Counted from the stretch's first letter, positions 34,524-43,405 are shown. The stretch is 57,887 bases of DNA from an uncultured Lentisphaerota bacterium (GCA_900320095.1 ONQZ01000045.1:1-57887), one strand, 5' to 3'. Notes: generated from the letters alone by a model not told the origin. Numbers and translations are program-made.

Positions 34524-34555
34524 CAAAAAGGCCGGACTCCGCGAGGGAGCCCGGC
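34524..34555 (-). terminator. Rho-independent terminator of the GH43 gene
   Basis: On the minus strand, GCCGGGCTCC and GGAGTCCGGC arms with a CTCGC loop are followed by five T. There is one mismatch in a 10-bp stem. Confidence 0.8.
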
Positions 34556-34591
34556 ACGGATCGCTGAGCTTAACAGCTTCGCAGCTTCAGT

Positions 34592-36373
34592 TCACTTGCT
34601 CTCGGGGGAGAGGTCGGTGCCGATGCGGAAGTAGTCGACGTCGACGTAGCCGCCGGCGGTCTTCGTGGCGAAGTTGAAGATGCCGAAACGGTAGCCCATG
34701 AAATGGGGCATGCTGTAGGGCATGCGGATGGCGTTGCCGATGCGCGTCCAGGTCTTGCCGTCCTTGCTGTAGTAGAAATAGGACTGGTCCTTCCTCGGGG
34801 CGTTGAGCTTGTATTCGTCTTCGGCGGGCGCGTTGACCGGAGCCACGTCGACTTCCACGCGGAGGTAGGCGATGTCGCCTTCCAGCGGGACGGAGGCGAT
34901 CTCGTTCATGGCCTGCTGCGGCTGCTGGGGCTGCTGTCCCTGTCCGGGGCCACCGAATCCGCCGGGACGGCCGCCGCGGCCGCGACCGCCGCCGCCAGCC
35001 GGGGTGCACATGACGATGGTCTTCTTGCCGTCGGCCATCTTGACGCCGACGAAGCCCCACTGCGCCTGGAAGGAGGAGAGGCCGGCATAATCGCCGTCCT
35101 TCATGTTCTTCGTGTCGATCTTGATCTCGGCGGTGGAGGTGGGGCCGAACGTGCGCTGCGTGAGGGTGTTTTTCGCCTTTTCAAGGGAGTTCACGACGTC
35201 GCCGGTCTTGAAGCGGATCCAGCCGGGGCGGTCCTTGAGGCTCCAGAGGGAGTTGACCGGGATGTGGTTCCACTGCCAGACGAGCGGGAGATCGCGGTCG
35301 CCGGACTTGCGGCTGAATTCGTCGCTGGCGACGACCTTCGGGATGGCCGGGTGCTTCACGTTGATCGGGAGCGCGGGCAGAGTCTTGCCGTCGCCGTCGG
35401 TGCCGATCATCGGCCAGCCGTCTTTCCAGGTCACGGGGACGAGGAACGGGATGCGTCCGACGCCGCCGCGGTCGCCGAAGAGCATGGCGTACCATTTCCC
35501 GTCCGGGGTGTCGACGAGGCCGCCCTGGGCGATGCCTTCGCAGGAGTAGATCATTTTGGATTCATAGGGGCCTTCGATCTTGTCGGCGCGGGCGCAGAAG
35601 ACGCTGCGGACGTTCGGCCAGCCGATGTTGATCAGGTAGTACTTGCCGTTGATCAGGTGCATCTGGGAGCCTTCGAGGAGGCTGCCGGTGTTTCCGGCGT
35701 CGCGGTTGGTGTCGGCGCGGGAGACGAGGACCTTGTTCTGGATGCGTCCGTTGGCGTCGACGCCGAGGCCGCCTTTCTTGACGGCGGTGAGGTCGGAGGT
35801 CAGCTCGACGATCTTGCGGTCGCCGCCGTCCCAGATGATGTAGTTGCGGCCGTCCTTGTCAAGCACGAGGGAGTGGTCGTGGAAGCGCGGGAGCGTGGCG
35901 ATGCGTTTCCAGTCGCCCTTCGTCGGGTCCTTGCTGGTCCAGATGTAGGTCTTGTTGGTGGGCTGGGAGAAGGAGGAGACGTAGAACGTGCCGTCCTTGT
36001 AGCGGATGCAGCTCGCCCATGTGCCGTTGCCGTATTCGTTCTGGCCGTTGGAGAGCGTGAGGCGGTCCTTCACGTTCTGGGGCAGGTCTTCGTCCAGCAG
36101 GTCGTCGTAGCAGTAGCTGACGATCTCCCAGTTCACCAGGTCCTTGGACATCATCACGGGCACGCCCGGGTTCATGTGCATGGTGGTGCTGGTCATGTAG
36201 TAGGTGTCGCCCACGCGGAGGACGGAGACGTCGGGGACGTCGGCCCAGATGATGGGGTTGAGGGGAGCCTGCTTGCCGTTGTCGGCGGCGGCAGCGGCGT
36301 CGTCGGCCGTGGCGCATGCCGCGGAGCAGCAGACAGCGGCAGCGAGAGCCAGGAGTGCGAAGGTGTGCTTCAT
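34592..36373 (-). CDS. Secreted GH43 family glycosidase (beta-xylosidase/arabinofuranosidase-like) with Gly-rich insert
   Basis: The signal peptide (1-23, ending TADD) has a lipobox-like CSAAC, so the protein may be a lipoprotein. Residues about 38-330 form a five-blade GH43 propeller: general-base Asp in WADVPDVSVLRVGDTYYM, transition Asp in FHDHSLVLD and acid Glu in LLEGSQMH. The rest is a beta-sandwich typical of GH43 xylosidases. Within that sandwich a Gly/Arg/Gln-rich insert (GGGRGRGGRPGGFGGPGQGQ, about 475-500) interrupts the fold. It would cut xylosyl or arabinosyl ends from xylan side chains outside the cell. The upstream region carries the GTTATATTATTTGAA element. Confidence 0.88.
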   Translation of the reverse strand: MKHTFALLALAAAVCCSAACATADDAAAAADNGKQAPLNPIIWADVPDVSVLRVGDTYYMTSTTMHMNPGVPVMMSKDLVNWEIVSYCYDDLLDEDLPQNVKDRLTLSNGQNEYGNGTWASCIRYKDGTFYVSSFSQPTNKTYIWTSKDPTKGDWKRIATLPRFHDHSLVLDKDGRNYIIWDGGDRKIVELTSDLTAVKKGGLGVDANGRIQNKVLVSRADTNRDAGNTGSLLEGSQMHLINGKYYLINIGWPNVRSVFCARADKIEGPYESKMIYSCEGIAQGGLVDTPDGKWYAMLFGDRGGVGRIPFLVPVTWKDGWPMIGTDGDGKTLPALPINVKHPAIPKVVASDEFSRKSGDRDLPLVWQWNHIPVNSLWSLKDRPGWIRFKTGDVVNSLEKAKNTLTQRTFGPTSTAEIKIDTKNMKDGDYAGLSSFQAQWGFVGVKMADGKKTIVMCTPAGGGGRGRGGRPGGFGGPGQGQQPQQPQQAMNEIASVPLEGDIAYLRVEVDVAPVNAPAEDEYKLNAPRKDQSYFYYSKDGKTWTRIGNAIRMPYSMPHFMGYRFGIFNFATKTAGGYVDVDYFRIGTDLSPESK

Positions 36374-36433
36374 TTTGTAGAGACCTTTCTGTGATCGTTA
36401 AGGAATCGAATTGTGAAAAACCGAAACTAAATC

Positions 36434-36450
36434 ATTCAAATAATATAACC
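36434..36450 (-). promoter_or_regulatory. Shared AT-rich promoter element upstream of the GH43 gene
   Basis: GTTATATTATTTGAA on the minus strand contains a TATATT -10. The identical 15-mer occurs upstream of the CE1-like esterase (about 7743-7757). The -35 region is weak at both, which would fit an activator-dependent promoter. Confidence 0.45.
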
Positions 36451-36564
36451 TGTGCGGGCGTGTTTGGTATGCCGGATTTATCCAAAAAGATATACTATTT
36501 GATAAAATTCGGTTTGAGGGGAACGGCGCGCCGCGCACATTTCGCACGCGGGCGCCGGTTTCCG

Positions 36565-39447
36565 TCAGAGTTTCACGGAGACTTCAGAGCCGCTGTAGTT
36601 GACGGTCCTGCCTTCGGAGATCTTGCCGTCGCGCACGACGGTGACGCGGAAGGCGCGGGCCGGTTCCATGCCGGGGTAGGAGCCTCTGCGCTGTCCGATC
36701 TTCAGCGTGGACGCGGCATCGTCCCAGGAGAACGTGATGTCGGAGAACTGGCCTTTTTCGTAGGCGTAGGTCTCGTTGTCGTCCTCATGCAGGGTGAACG
36801 CGGCGTTCTTTCCGGGGTAGACGCGGATTTCCATCGGGGCGGTGGTCTTCTGCGTGGCGTACTCGGTATCCTCGCCATTGAACGGGATGATGCTGCCTGC
36901 CTTGATGAAGAACGGGAACTGGTCCATCGGGCAGGCGCGGCTGACAGTCTTTCCGCCGTCGATGAGCTCGTTGGTGAAGAAGTCGTACCACTTCGCGCCG
37001 ACGGGGAGATCGACGGCGACCGCCGCGTCGTTGTGGTTCGCGGAATACTTCTTCAGCTCTTCCGGGGTCCTCCAGCAGAGTTTGAGTTCACGCGTGTAGA
37101 GGTTCTGGTAGTAGTCGAGACGGAACTGGACCTTCTGGCCTTTCTTCAGCTCGATGTCGGTGGATTTGTAGCGGGCGTCCGCCGAATTCCAGTCCTCGAC
37201 GACCAGCTTGCCATCGAGCCAGAGGCGGAATCCGTCGTCGCCGGAGACGCCGATCTCGTACTTGCCGTCCTCGGGCGCGGTGATGAAGCCGGTGAGGCGG
37301 GCGGAGAAGTGGTCGCCGTTGCGGAGCCCTTCGGGCCATTCGACGAGGGGCGGTCCGGGCCAGGAGAGGTCGACGACCTTTTCGACGGCTTCGCTGACCT
37401 TGCGGCGCAGGCGTTCGTCGTTGAAGTATTCGATCTTCACGCCGGGCTCGCCGTCGGGCGTGGTGAGCGCGGAGGCGTCGATGACTGCGGGACGCGGGCG
37501 CGTGGCCTGGCGCAGGGAGCGCGTGACGGGCTGGACAAGCATGGAGGGGCCGAACATGAACTGCGCTTCATTCGTGGTGGCGCCGGGGGTGTCCGGGAAG
37601 TCCATGACGATCGGGCGTGTCATGGTGTAGTGGTCCTGCGTGGTCATCCAGGCGAGGCTGTAGATGTAGGGCATCATGCGGTAGCGGAGCTTCGCGCCGG
37701 AGAGGTAGGAATTGTACGCTTCGGGGGCGATGTCCTTGAAGCGCCACGGCTCCTTGCTGAAGCCCGTGCCGTGCCAGCGGTAGACCGGGTTGAAGATCGC
37801 GAACTGGTTCCAGCGGGCGAGCAGCTCCTGGTATTCGGGGTTGTCGATGCCGCGGAATCCGCCGGAGAAGAACCCTCCGGTGTCCTGCGTCCAGTAGGGC
37901 AGGCCGGAGAGCGAGGCGGAGAGGCCGCCGACGATGTCTTCCTTGAGGCGCGCCCAGCTGGAGGTGGTGTCGCCGGACCAGGAGAGGGCGGCGTAGCGCT
38001 GCTGTCCTGCCCAGGCGGAACGCGTGAGCGTGAGGACGCGCTTGTCGGAGGAGGCGCGCTGGCCCTCGTAGCAGCCCATTGTGGTCATGAGGGAGTAGGA
38101 GTTCAGGTAGCGCGTGAAGTCGCCCATGGCGTTGATGCCGTTTTCCTTGATGTCGCGGATCATCTCGCGCTGGTTGTGGCAGGCGGAACGCGTCTCGACC
38201 TCGGTGCCGTCCATCCAGGTGGCGTCGACGCCGACGTCGAGGAGGCCCTTCTTGACGTGCTTAAAGTAGATTTCGCGGCCTTCCTGGCTGTAGGCGTCGT
38301 ACACGCGGCCCTGACGGATCCAGTGCGGCGGGTCGAACAGGAGATTCTTCGATTTAAGCTCGCGCCCGACGTCGCAGTCGAGGCCGACGGTCGGCCAGAT
38401 GGAGATCAGGACCTTCGCGTGGAGGTCGTTGTGGATGGTGTCGCACATTGCCTTCGGATCGGGGTAGCGTTCCGGGTCCCAGGTCATGCTGGTCCAGTTG
38501 CCGTCGCGGTCGGTCCAGTACTGCCAGTCCTGCACGATGAAGTCGAGCGGATAGTGGTTGTTGCGGAAGGTCTCGACCATGCCGATCAGTTCCTTCTGGC
38601 TGCTGTAGCGCTCCTTGCTCATGAAGAAGCCGTACGCCTGGCGCGGGAACATCGGGGCGTCGCCGGTGAGCTCGCGGTACTGCGTGATGACCTCGTCGAG
38701 GTTGTTGCCGGTCATGAGGTAGTAGTCGACGCCCGCGGGCGCGCTTTCCGACCAGATGGACATGCCGTTCCTGTCGTCCTTGAAAATGGACTGCGAGCAG
38801 ATGTCCCAGAGGATGCCGTAGTCGTTGGACGAGGTGAGCACGTTCGAGTAGGCAGGGATGTTCGCCTGGACGATGAGGATCTCCTGTCCGCGGTAGTTCA
38901 GGTAGGGGCGGATCGCCTGGCCGAGCCCGTAGATCGCTTCGTCCGGCTGGAGCGTGAAGGTCTGTTTCACTTCGTACGTCGGGGCGTCGGAGATCGTGAC
39001 CTCCTTGATCTCGGGGCGGACGCCGGACTTCTCGGCGAGGATGACCTTGCCGTCGGGGCGTGTGAACGTGAGCGAGCCAGTGCTCTTCTCGACCTTGACC
39101 GTGATGGACTGCGAGGTGAACGTGGCGGCGTCGGTCGCGTCCTGCTTGAGCTTGAAATCCGCCTTGACGGGCTTCGCGATCACGGAGATGCTCGGGTGCT
39201 TCGCGTGGGAAACGCCGTTCAGGTTCGAGGTCACGCGGAGCGTCTGCCCCTTGTCGCCGAAGACCTCGATGTTCTTCGTGAGGTTTCCCGCCTTGATTTG
39301 AAGTCCGGCGTCGGTCGCCTTGTACTCGAACGCGTCTTCGGCGGACGCGGCTCCGGCGGCGAGCGCGGCGAGGGCGCACAGGAACGCGGCAGTGTGCATG
39401 CGGACGAATCCGGGCATGGGCACAAATTGTTTTTTGCGGAACGTCAT
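36565..39447 (-). CDS. Secreted GH31 alpha-xylosidase/alpha-glucosidase with PA14 domain
   Basis: The 960 residues start at the ATG at 39447 (GGAG 11 bp upstream) and have a signal peptide ending GAASAEDAF. After an N-terminal sandwich comes the GH31 barrel, with nucleophile Asp in GVDATWMDGTE and acid/base Asp in WSGDTTSSW. A PA14 domain (GLRNGDHFSARLTGFITAPEDG to LDGKLVVEDW pattern) follows, then the C-terminal sandwich. PA14-containing GH31 enzymes of gut Bacteroidetes are xyloglucan alpha-xylosidases, so xyloglucan is a likely substrate here, though other alpha-glucosides remain possible. It lies next to the GH43 gene, same strand, with a separate promoter. Confidence 0.9.
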   Translation of the reverse strand: MTFRKKQFVPMPGFVRMHTAAFLCALAALAAGAASAEDAFEYKATDAGLQIKAGNLTKNIEVFGDKGQTLRVTSNLNGVSHAKHPSISVIAKPVKADFKLKQDATDAATFTSQSITVKVEKSTGSLTFTRPDGKVILAEKSGVRPEIKEVTISDAPTYEVKQTFTLQPDEAIYGLGQAIRPYLNYRGQEILIVQANIPAYSNVLTSSNDYGILWDICSQSIFKDDRNGMSIWSESAPAGVDYYLMTGNNLDEVITQYRELTGDAPMFPRQAYGFFMSKERYSSQKELIGMVETFRNNHYPLDFIVQDWQYWTDRDGNWTSMTWDPERYPDPKAMCDTIHNDLHAKVLISIWPTVGLDCDVGRELKSKNLLFDPPHWIRQGRVYDAYSQEGREIYFKHVKKGLLDVGVDATWMDGTEVETRSACHNQREMIRDIKENGINAMGDFTRYLNSYSLMTTMGCYEGQRASSDKRVLTLTRSAWAGQQRYAALSWSGDTTSSWARLKEDIVGGLSASLSGLPYWTQDTGGFFSGGFRGIDNPEYQELLARWNQFAIFNPVYRWHGTGFSKEPWRFKDIAPEAYNSYLSGAKLRYRMMPYIYSLAWMTTQDHYTMTRPIVMDFPDTPGATTNEAQFMFGPSMLVQPVTRSLRQATRPRPAVIDASALTTPDGEPGVKIEYFNDERLRRKVSEAVEKVVDLSWPGPPLVEWPEGLRNGDHFSARLTGFITAPEDGKYEIGVSGDDGFRLWLDGKLVVEDWNSADARYKSTDIELKKGQKVQFRLDYYQNLYTRELKLCWRTPEELKKYSANHNDAAVAVDLPVGAKWYDFFTNELIDGGKTVSRACPMDQFPFFIKAGSIIPFNGEDTEYATQKTTAPMEIRVYPGKNAAFTLHEDDNETYAYEKGQFSDITFSWDDAASTLKIGQRRGSYPGMEPARAFRVTVVRDGKISEGRTVNYSGSEVSVKL

Positions 39448-39523
39448 ACGGAATCTGGCTCCTTTCATGGAAAGATGAGTTGTGTTTTTGAGCGTGTTTC
39501 GTGTCGATGATCGTTTTGTTTCG

Positions 39524-39545
39524 CTTAACACTACCACGCGTTAAG
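39524..39545. promoter_or_regulatory. Inverted repeat over the GH31 -10 region (operator candidate)
   Basis: CTTAAC and GTTAAG arms, 10 bp apart, overlap the -10 box and spacer of the GH31 promoter, where a repressor dimer could act. Confidence 0.35.
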
Positions 39546-39556
39546 AATAAAGTCAA
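39528..39556 (-). promoter_or_regulatory. Promoter of the GH31 gene
   Basis: On the minus strand: TTGACT (39556-39551), a 17-bp spacer and TAGTGT (39533-39528), about 85 bp before the start. Confidence 0.6.
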
Positions 39557-40056
39557 ACGGATGTCCGTAAAAATCCGCTGTTATCTGAAATAATCCTGTT
39601 TCCCTGACGTTACAAAAACGTTAAAAAAGACGGCCCTGCCCAAAAACACGGAAAAGAGCGGAGCCGTCGATCTGTGTCCGGCAGTCCGGAGCGCGTTGTG
39701 CCGGGAGTAGAAGGCAGCCCCGGCAGAAACACACCTCCCAACGGGTGCGCGGAAGAACCCGGATTGCGAAAGGAACCAGATGTTTGAATTGGAGCATAAC
39801 GCATGCCAGTTTTTTTGAAAAAGCGCCGCACACGGCTTTTGCGTGAAAAAGAAGCAAAGAAATGATGAAAAGGATGCGTCCGCCACTGGAAATCCTGTAA
39901 AAGCAGGGTATATTATTATGATATGTCCGTGGTTTCTGCCGAAAAGCATGCCGTTTCGACGTCCGGGAGGCGCATTTCTTTACAGAAAATGTGATATTGA
40001 TTGGAAAGTTTACGTTTTGTGTAAAGCCGGAATCCGGTTTTTGCCTGAAACGGAAG

Positions 40057-40073
40057 TTGGCACGGGATATGCT
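40057..40073 (+). promoter_or_regulatory. Sigma-54 (RpoN) promoter of the glutamine synthetase gene
   Basis: TTGGCACGGGATATGCT matches 16 of 17 positions of the -24/-12 consensus YTGGCACGRNNNTTGCW, with GG at -24 (40059-40060) and GC at -12 (40071-40072). The transcript would start near 40084, leaving a 33-nt leader with AAGGAG. Confidence 0.8.
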
Positions 40074-40116
40074 TCAAAGCGGCAGACAACCTCAACAACC
40101 CAAGGAGTTGGACAGT

Positions 40117-42252
40117 ATGAGCTATCTGAACAGGATCAACGCGATCAACGCGGTCGCAGAGTTCCCCGCGACGGAACCCGCGCCCGCAGCCCCCATCGAA
40201 CCCGATCACAACTACGCGGAAGACGTCTTCGACGCCGCCTCCATGCGCGAGTACCTGCCGAAGGAGATCTGCGGCAAGCTGCTCGCGACCATTGAGAAGG
40301 GCGTGCCGCTGGACGTGGATATCGCGGCCGACGTCGCCCACGCCATGAAGAAGTGGGCGCTCGAACGCGGCGCCACGCACTACACGCACTGGTTCCAGCC
40401 GCTGACCGGATCGACCGCCGAAAAACATGACGCCTTCCTCGAGATCAAGGACGGCAAGCCCATCCAGTCCTTCTCCGGCAAGAACCTGATCGTCGGCGAA
40501 CCGGATGCCTCCAGCTTCCCGTCGGGCGGCATCCGTTCGACGTTCGAGGCGCGCGGCTATACCGCCTGGGATCCGACCAGCCCGGCGTTCATCAAGCGCC
40601 ACGGCAACGGCGCCACGCTGTGCATCCCGACGGCGTTCTGCGCGTACACCGGCGAAGCGCTCGACAAGAAGACCCCGCTGCTGCGTTCCATGCAGGCGCT
40701 GTCCGTCGCGACGAAACGCCTCATGAAGTGCTTCAATCTGCCCGAGGAAAAGGTCGAGATCACGCTCGGCGCGGAACAGGAATATTTCCTGATCGACAAG
40801 CATTTCTACCTCATGCGCCCGGACCTCGTCCAGACCGGCCGCACCGTGTTCGGCGCGCCCCCGGCGAAACACCAGCAGCTTGAGGACCACTATTTCGGCT
40901 CCATCAAACTGCGCGTGCTGAATTTCATGACCGAGGTCGAAAACGAACTCTGGAAGCTCGGCATCCCGGCGAAGACGCGCCACAACGAAGTCGCGCCCGC
41001 CCAATTCGAGCTCGCGCCGATGTTCGAGGAAGTCAACCTCGCGTGCGACCACAACATGCTCATCATGGAAGTGCTCCGCCAGGTTGCCGACCGCTACGGG
41101 TTCGTCTGCCTGCTCCATGAAAAGCCGTTCGCCGGCGTGAACGGGTCCGGCAAGCACAATAACTGGGCCGTCTCCTACGGCAAGACCAACCTGCTCAATC
41201 CGGGCAGCGATCCGCGCCAGAACGCCATCTTCCTGACCGTGCTCTGCGCGATCATCGAAGCCATCGACAAGCACGCCGACCTCCTCCGCGCCACTGTGAC
41301 CGGAGCGGGCAACGACCACCGCCTCGGCGCGAACGAAGCGCCGCCGGCCGTCATCTCCATGTACCTCGGCGACCAGCTCGCGGACGTGATCGACCAGCTT
41401 GAGCACAACGAGGTCAAGACCAGCCGCAGCGCGGGCGCCATGCGCATCGGCGTCGACACGCTCCCGCCGCTCCCGAAGGATGCCACCGACCGCAACCGCA
41501 CCAGCCCGTTCGCGTTCACCGGAAACAAGTTCGAATTCCGCGCACCCGGCTCCAGCCAGTCCTGCGCCGGCCCGAACACCGTGCTGAACGTGATCATCTG
41601 CGAAGCGTTCGACCGCATCGCATCCGTGCTGGAGAAGCTCCCGAAGAAGGAATTCCACGACGGCCTCCAGAAGGAACTCCGCAAGATCATCCGCACCCAC
41701 AAGCGCATCATCTTCAACGGCGACGGCTATGCCGACAACTGGCTGAAGGAAGCCGCGAAGCGCGGCCTGCCGAACGCCAAGACCACGATGGACGCGCTCC
41801 GCTGCCTCACCGCGCCCGCCAACGTGAAGATGTTCGAGAAGTACCACGTCTACACGAAGCGCGAGCTTGAATCCCGCTACGAAGTCTTTCTCGAGGACTA
41901 CCATCGCAGAATCCACATCGAAGGCGAGGTCGCGCTCGAGATCGCCACGAGCATGATCTACCCCGCCGTCGCGCAGGAATACGCCAAGCTCGCCGCTGCC
42001 GCGGCCACGGGCAAGTCCGCCGGACTCAAGACCGGCGTGAAGGCGCTGTCCGATTCCGCCGCCGCGCTCGGCGCGAAGCTCGACGAGCTCCAGGCGAAGT
42101 CCGACGCCCTCCGCAAGGCGCTCGGCGGACTCCACGAGGAGATCCTCGCCGCTATGGCGGACCTGCGCGTGACGGTCGACTCCATCGAGAAGAACGTCGC
42201 TGACGAAAGCTGGCCGCTGCCGAAGTACCGCGAAATGCTGTTCGTGTACTGA
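40117..42252 (+). CDS. glnN: Glutamine synthetase, type III (GlnN/GSIII)
   Basis: This enzyme makes glutamine from glutamate, ammonia and ATP and is the main ammonia-assimilation step in bacteria with GSIII. The ATG at 40117 follows AAGGAG at 9 bp, giving 711 residues, the usual GSIII length. Signatures include GAEQEYFLIDK, the ATP-site HEKPFAGVNGSGKHNNWA, the NDHRLGANEAPPAVIS loop and RTSPFAFTGNKFEFRAPGSSQS. GSIII is typical of Bacteroidetes, Verrucomicrobia and relatives. The upstream frame (from 39991) is not used because it crosses the sigma-54 promoter and lacks a ribosome site. Sigma-54 control implies induction under nitrogen limitation. Confidence 0.95.
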   Translation: MSYLNRINAINAVAEFPATEPAPAAPIEPDHNYAEDVFDAASMREYLPKEICGKLLATIEKGVPLDVDIAADVAHAMKKWALERGATHYTHWFQPLTGSTAEKHDAFLEIKDGKPIQSFSGKNLIVGEPDASSFPSGGIRSTFEARGYTAWDPTSPAFIKRHGNGATLCIPTAFCAYTGEALDKKTPLLRSMQALSVATKRLMKCFNLPEEKVEITLGAEQEYFLIDKHFYLMRPDLVQTGRTVFGAPPAKHQQLEDHYFGSIKLRVLNFMTEVENELWKLGIPAKTRHNEVAPAQFELAPMFEEVNLACDHNMLIMEVLRQVADRYGFVCLLHEKPFAGVNGSGKHNNWAVSYGKTNLLNPGSDPRQNAIFLTVLCAIIEAIDKHADLLRATVTGAGNDHRLGANEAPPAVISMYLGDQLADVIDQLEHNEVKTSRSAGAMRIGVDTLPPLPKDATDRNRTSPFAFTGNKFEFRAPGSSQSCAGPNTVLNVIICEAFDRIASVLEKLPKKEFHDGLQKELRKIIRTHKRIIFNGDGYADNWLKEAAKRGLPNAKTTMDALRCLTAPANVKMFEKYHVYTKRELESRYEVFLEDYHRRIHIEGEVALEIATSMIYPAVAQEYAKLAAAAATGKSAGLKTGVKALSDSAAALGAKLDELQAKSDALRKALGGLHEEILAAMADLRVTVDSIEKNVADESWPLPKYREMLFVY

Positions 42253-42286
42253 TCCTCAGCTCTTTCAGCTCAAATCCGAAAACGAG

Positions 42287-42324
42287 CCCGGTCGTTCCGC
42301 AACCATGTGGACGGCCGGGTTTTC
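42287..42324 (+). terminator. Terminator after the glutamine synthetase gene
   Basis: A 9-bp stem (CCCGGTCGT / ACGGCCGGG, one G-T pair) with a 15-nt loop is followed by TTTTCC. Confidence 0.75.
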
Positions 42325-42398
42325 CGTTTCAGTAACATGGGATGTTGGTAAGAATCAAAAAAATTTAGAAAAATAACCGTTCAACGCACCAAACTGGT

Positions 42399-42426
42399 TT
42401 GCATTTTTCATTTGACGTGATATATT
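42399..42426 (+). promoter_or_regulatory. Promoter of the GspC-like gene
   Basis: TTGCAT (42399-42404), a 16-bp spacer and TATATT (42421-42426), about 46 bp before the start. Confidence 0.65.
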
Positions 42427-42472
42427 GAAGCAAGCACCAACAAGAACCGCCCCTTCCAAGGAGTCCTCCGCT

Positions 42473-43378
42473 ATGAAATTTATGCTGATCGCTCTGAACG
42501 TTTTACTTGTCGCAGCTGTCGCCCATCTCGCCTGGACGTATTCGTCCGAGCCGCTTTCGTTTGCCTCGACGTCGAAAAAGTTCTCGCCCGCCAAGCTGGA
42601 ACGGAAACGTGCGACCGCGACCGTGAAGCGCGTGGAGAAGAATCCGCTGGATCCGCCCGAGGTGACGGAACAGAAGATCACCGCCCTTCTGGATCATAAC
42701 ATTTTTAAAACGGAACGCGTGCCCGAAGCGCCCGCGAACAAGACTGCCCAGAAGAACAGTCAGCAGATTCGCGCGGACATGAGCTTGGTCGGCACGTATG
42801 TCATCGGCGATTCCCTCGGTGCGATCATCCTCCAACGGCTTCAGGGCAACTCCCAGCAGCAGCTGAAGGCGCTTCAGCAGAAGGAATACGAACAGTACGC
42901 GCTGACCTCGAACCGCGTGACCGATCCGAAGAAGAAGGCGGAGGCCGCGGCGGCGAGAACGGACGGGGACGCCGAAGAGAAAAGTGACGTCAAGGATGGC
43001 GAAACGGAAAAGGATCCCAAGCAGATCGTCATCGTCGGCGGCAGCCCCTCGATCTCCGCGAACAACGTGTTCCGCCAGCACCTGAAAGTCGGCGACACCA
43101 CCGTAAACGGCTACAAGCTCGAAGAAGTGACCCGCACCTCCGCTGTACTCACCAAGAACAACGAACGGATCGAGCTCACGCTGCTCACGCCGTCCGAGGC
43201 AGGGAACATCGCCCGTCAGCGCAATAACAATCAGAATAACCAGAACAAGAACAACAATAACAACAATCAAAACAACAAGAACAATAACAACAACAATAAT
43301 AATAACAATAACAACCGGAACAATAACAACGCCCGGAACAACAATAACAACCGCAACAACCGCGACGACTGGTTCTGA
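42473..43378 (+). CDS. GspC-like membrane protein with asparagine-rich tail
   Basis: The ATG at 42473 follows AAGGAG at 9 bp. The 301 residues have an N-terminal TM (about 3-20) and a charged linker, followed by a pattern like the homology region of type II secretion GspC: ITALLDHNIF, ADMSLVGTYVIGDSLGAIIL and VGDTTVNGYKLEEVTRTSAVLTKNNERIELTLL. GspC joins the inner-membrane platform to the secretin. No other secretion gene lies nearby. The last 55 residues are almost all Asn, with Gln, Lys and Arg, encoded by an AAC/AAT tract. The family call is by pattern; the tail's role is unknown. The next genes are membrane glycosyltransferases. Confidence 0.65.
   Translation: MKFMLIALNVLLVAAVAHLAWTYSSEPLSFASTSKKFSPAKLERKRATATVKRVEKNPLDPPEVTEQKITALLDHNIFKTERVPEAPANKTAQKNSQQIRADMSLVGTYVIGDSLGAIILQRLQGNSQQQLKALQQKEYEQYALTSNRVTDPKKKAEAAAARTDGDAEEKSDVKDGETEKDPKQIVIVGGSPSISANNVFRQHLKVGDTTVNGYKLEEVTRTSAVLTKNNERIELTLLTPSEAGNIARQRNNNQNNQNKNNNNNNQNNKNNNNNNNNNNNNRNNNNARNNNNNRNNRDDWF
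43227..43356 (+). repeat. AAC/AAT-rich low-complexity tract
   Basis: About 130 bp of AAC and AAT codons with scattered AAG, CAG and CGG/CGC, encoding the poly-Asn tail. It is an obvious site for length change by slippage. Its base composition is very different from the GC-rich neighbours. Confidence 0.85.
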
Positions 43379-43405
43379 ACCGTCTTCCGCCGGTCGGCGA
43401 TTCGA

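Larger units (their letters stand above)
39448..40116. other. Long intergenic region between GH31 and glutamine synthetase
   Basis: These 669 bases hold the GH31 promoter, a possible sigma-70 promoter and the sigma-54 promoter of the glutamine synthetase gene. Between 39560 and 39870 no gene was supported. On the minus strand a large-loop inverted repeat (GACGGC at about 39660, GCCGTC then six T at about 39620) could end an unknown RNA, but the loop is over 30 nt. Confidence 0.5.

Noticed and set aside
36316..39510. A 1064-codon open frame opposite the GH31 gene and upstream region.
   Set aside because: The sequence is Val/Gly/Asp/Glu-rich and non-protein-like, whereas the minus strand has full GH31 and PA14 motifs.
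39581..39949. Minus-strand frame of 122 codons in the gap before the glutamine synthetase gene.
   Set aside because: No ribosome site, Phe/Ser/Cys-rich with no pattern, and it overlaps promoter elements.
39916..42135. A 739-codon minus-strand frame opposite the glutamine synthetase gene.
   Set aside because: Antisense shadow; the plus strand has all type III glutamine synthetase motifs.
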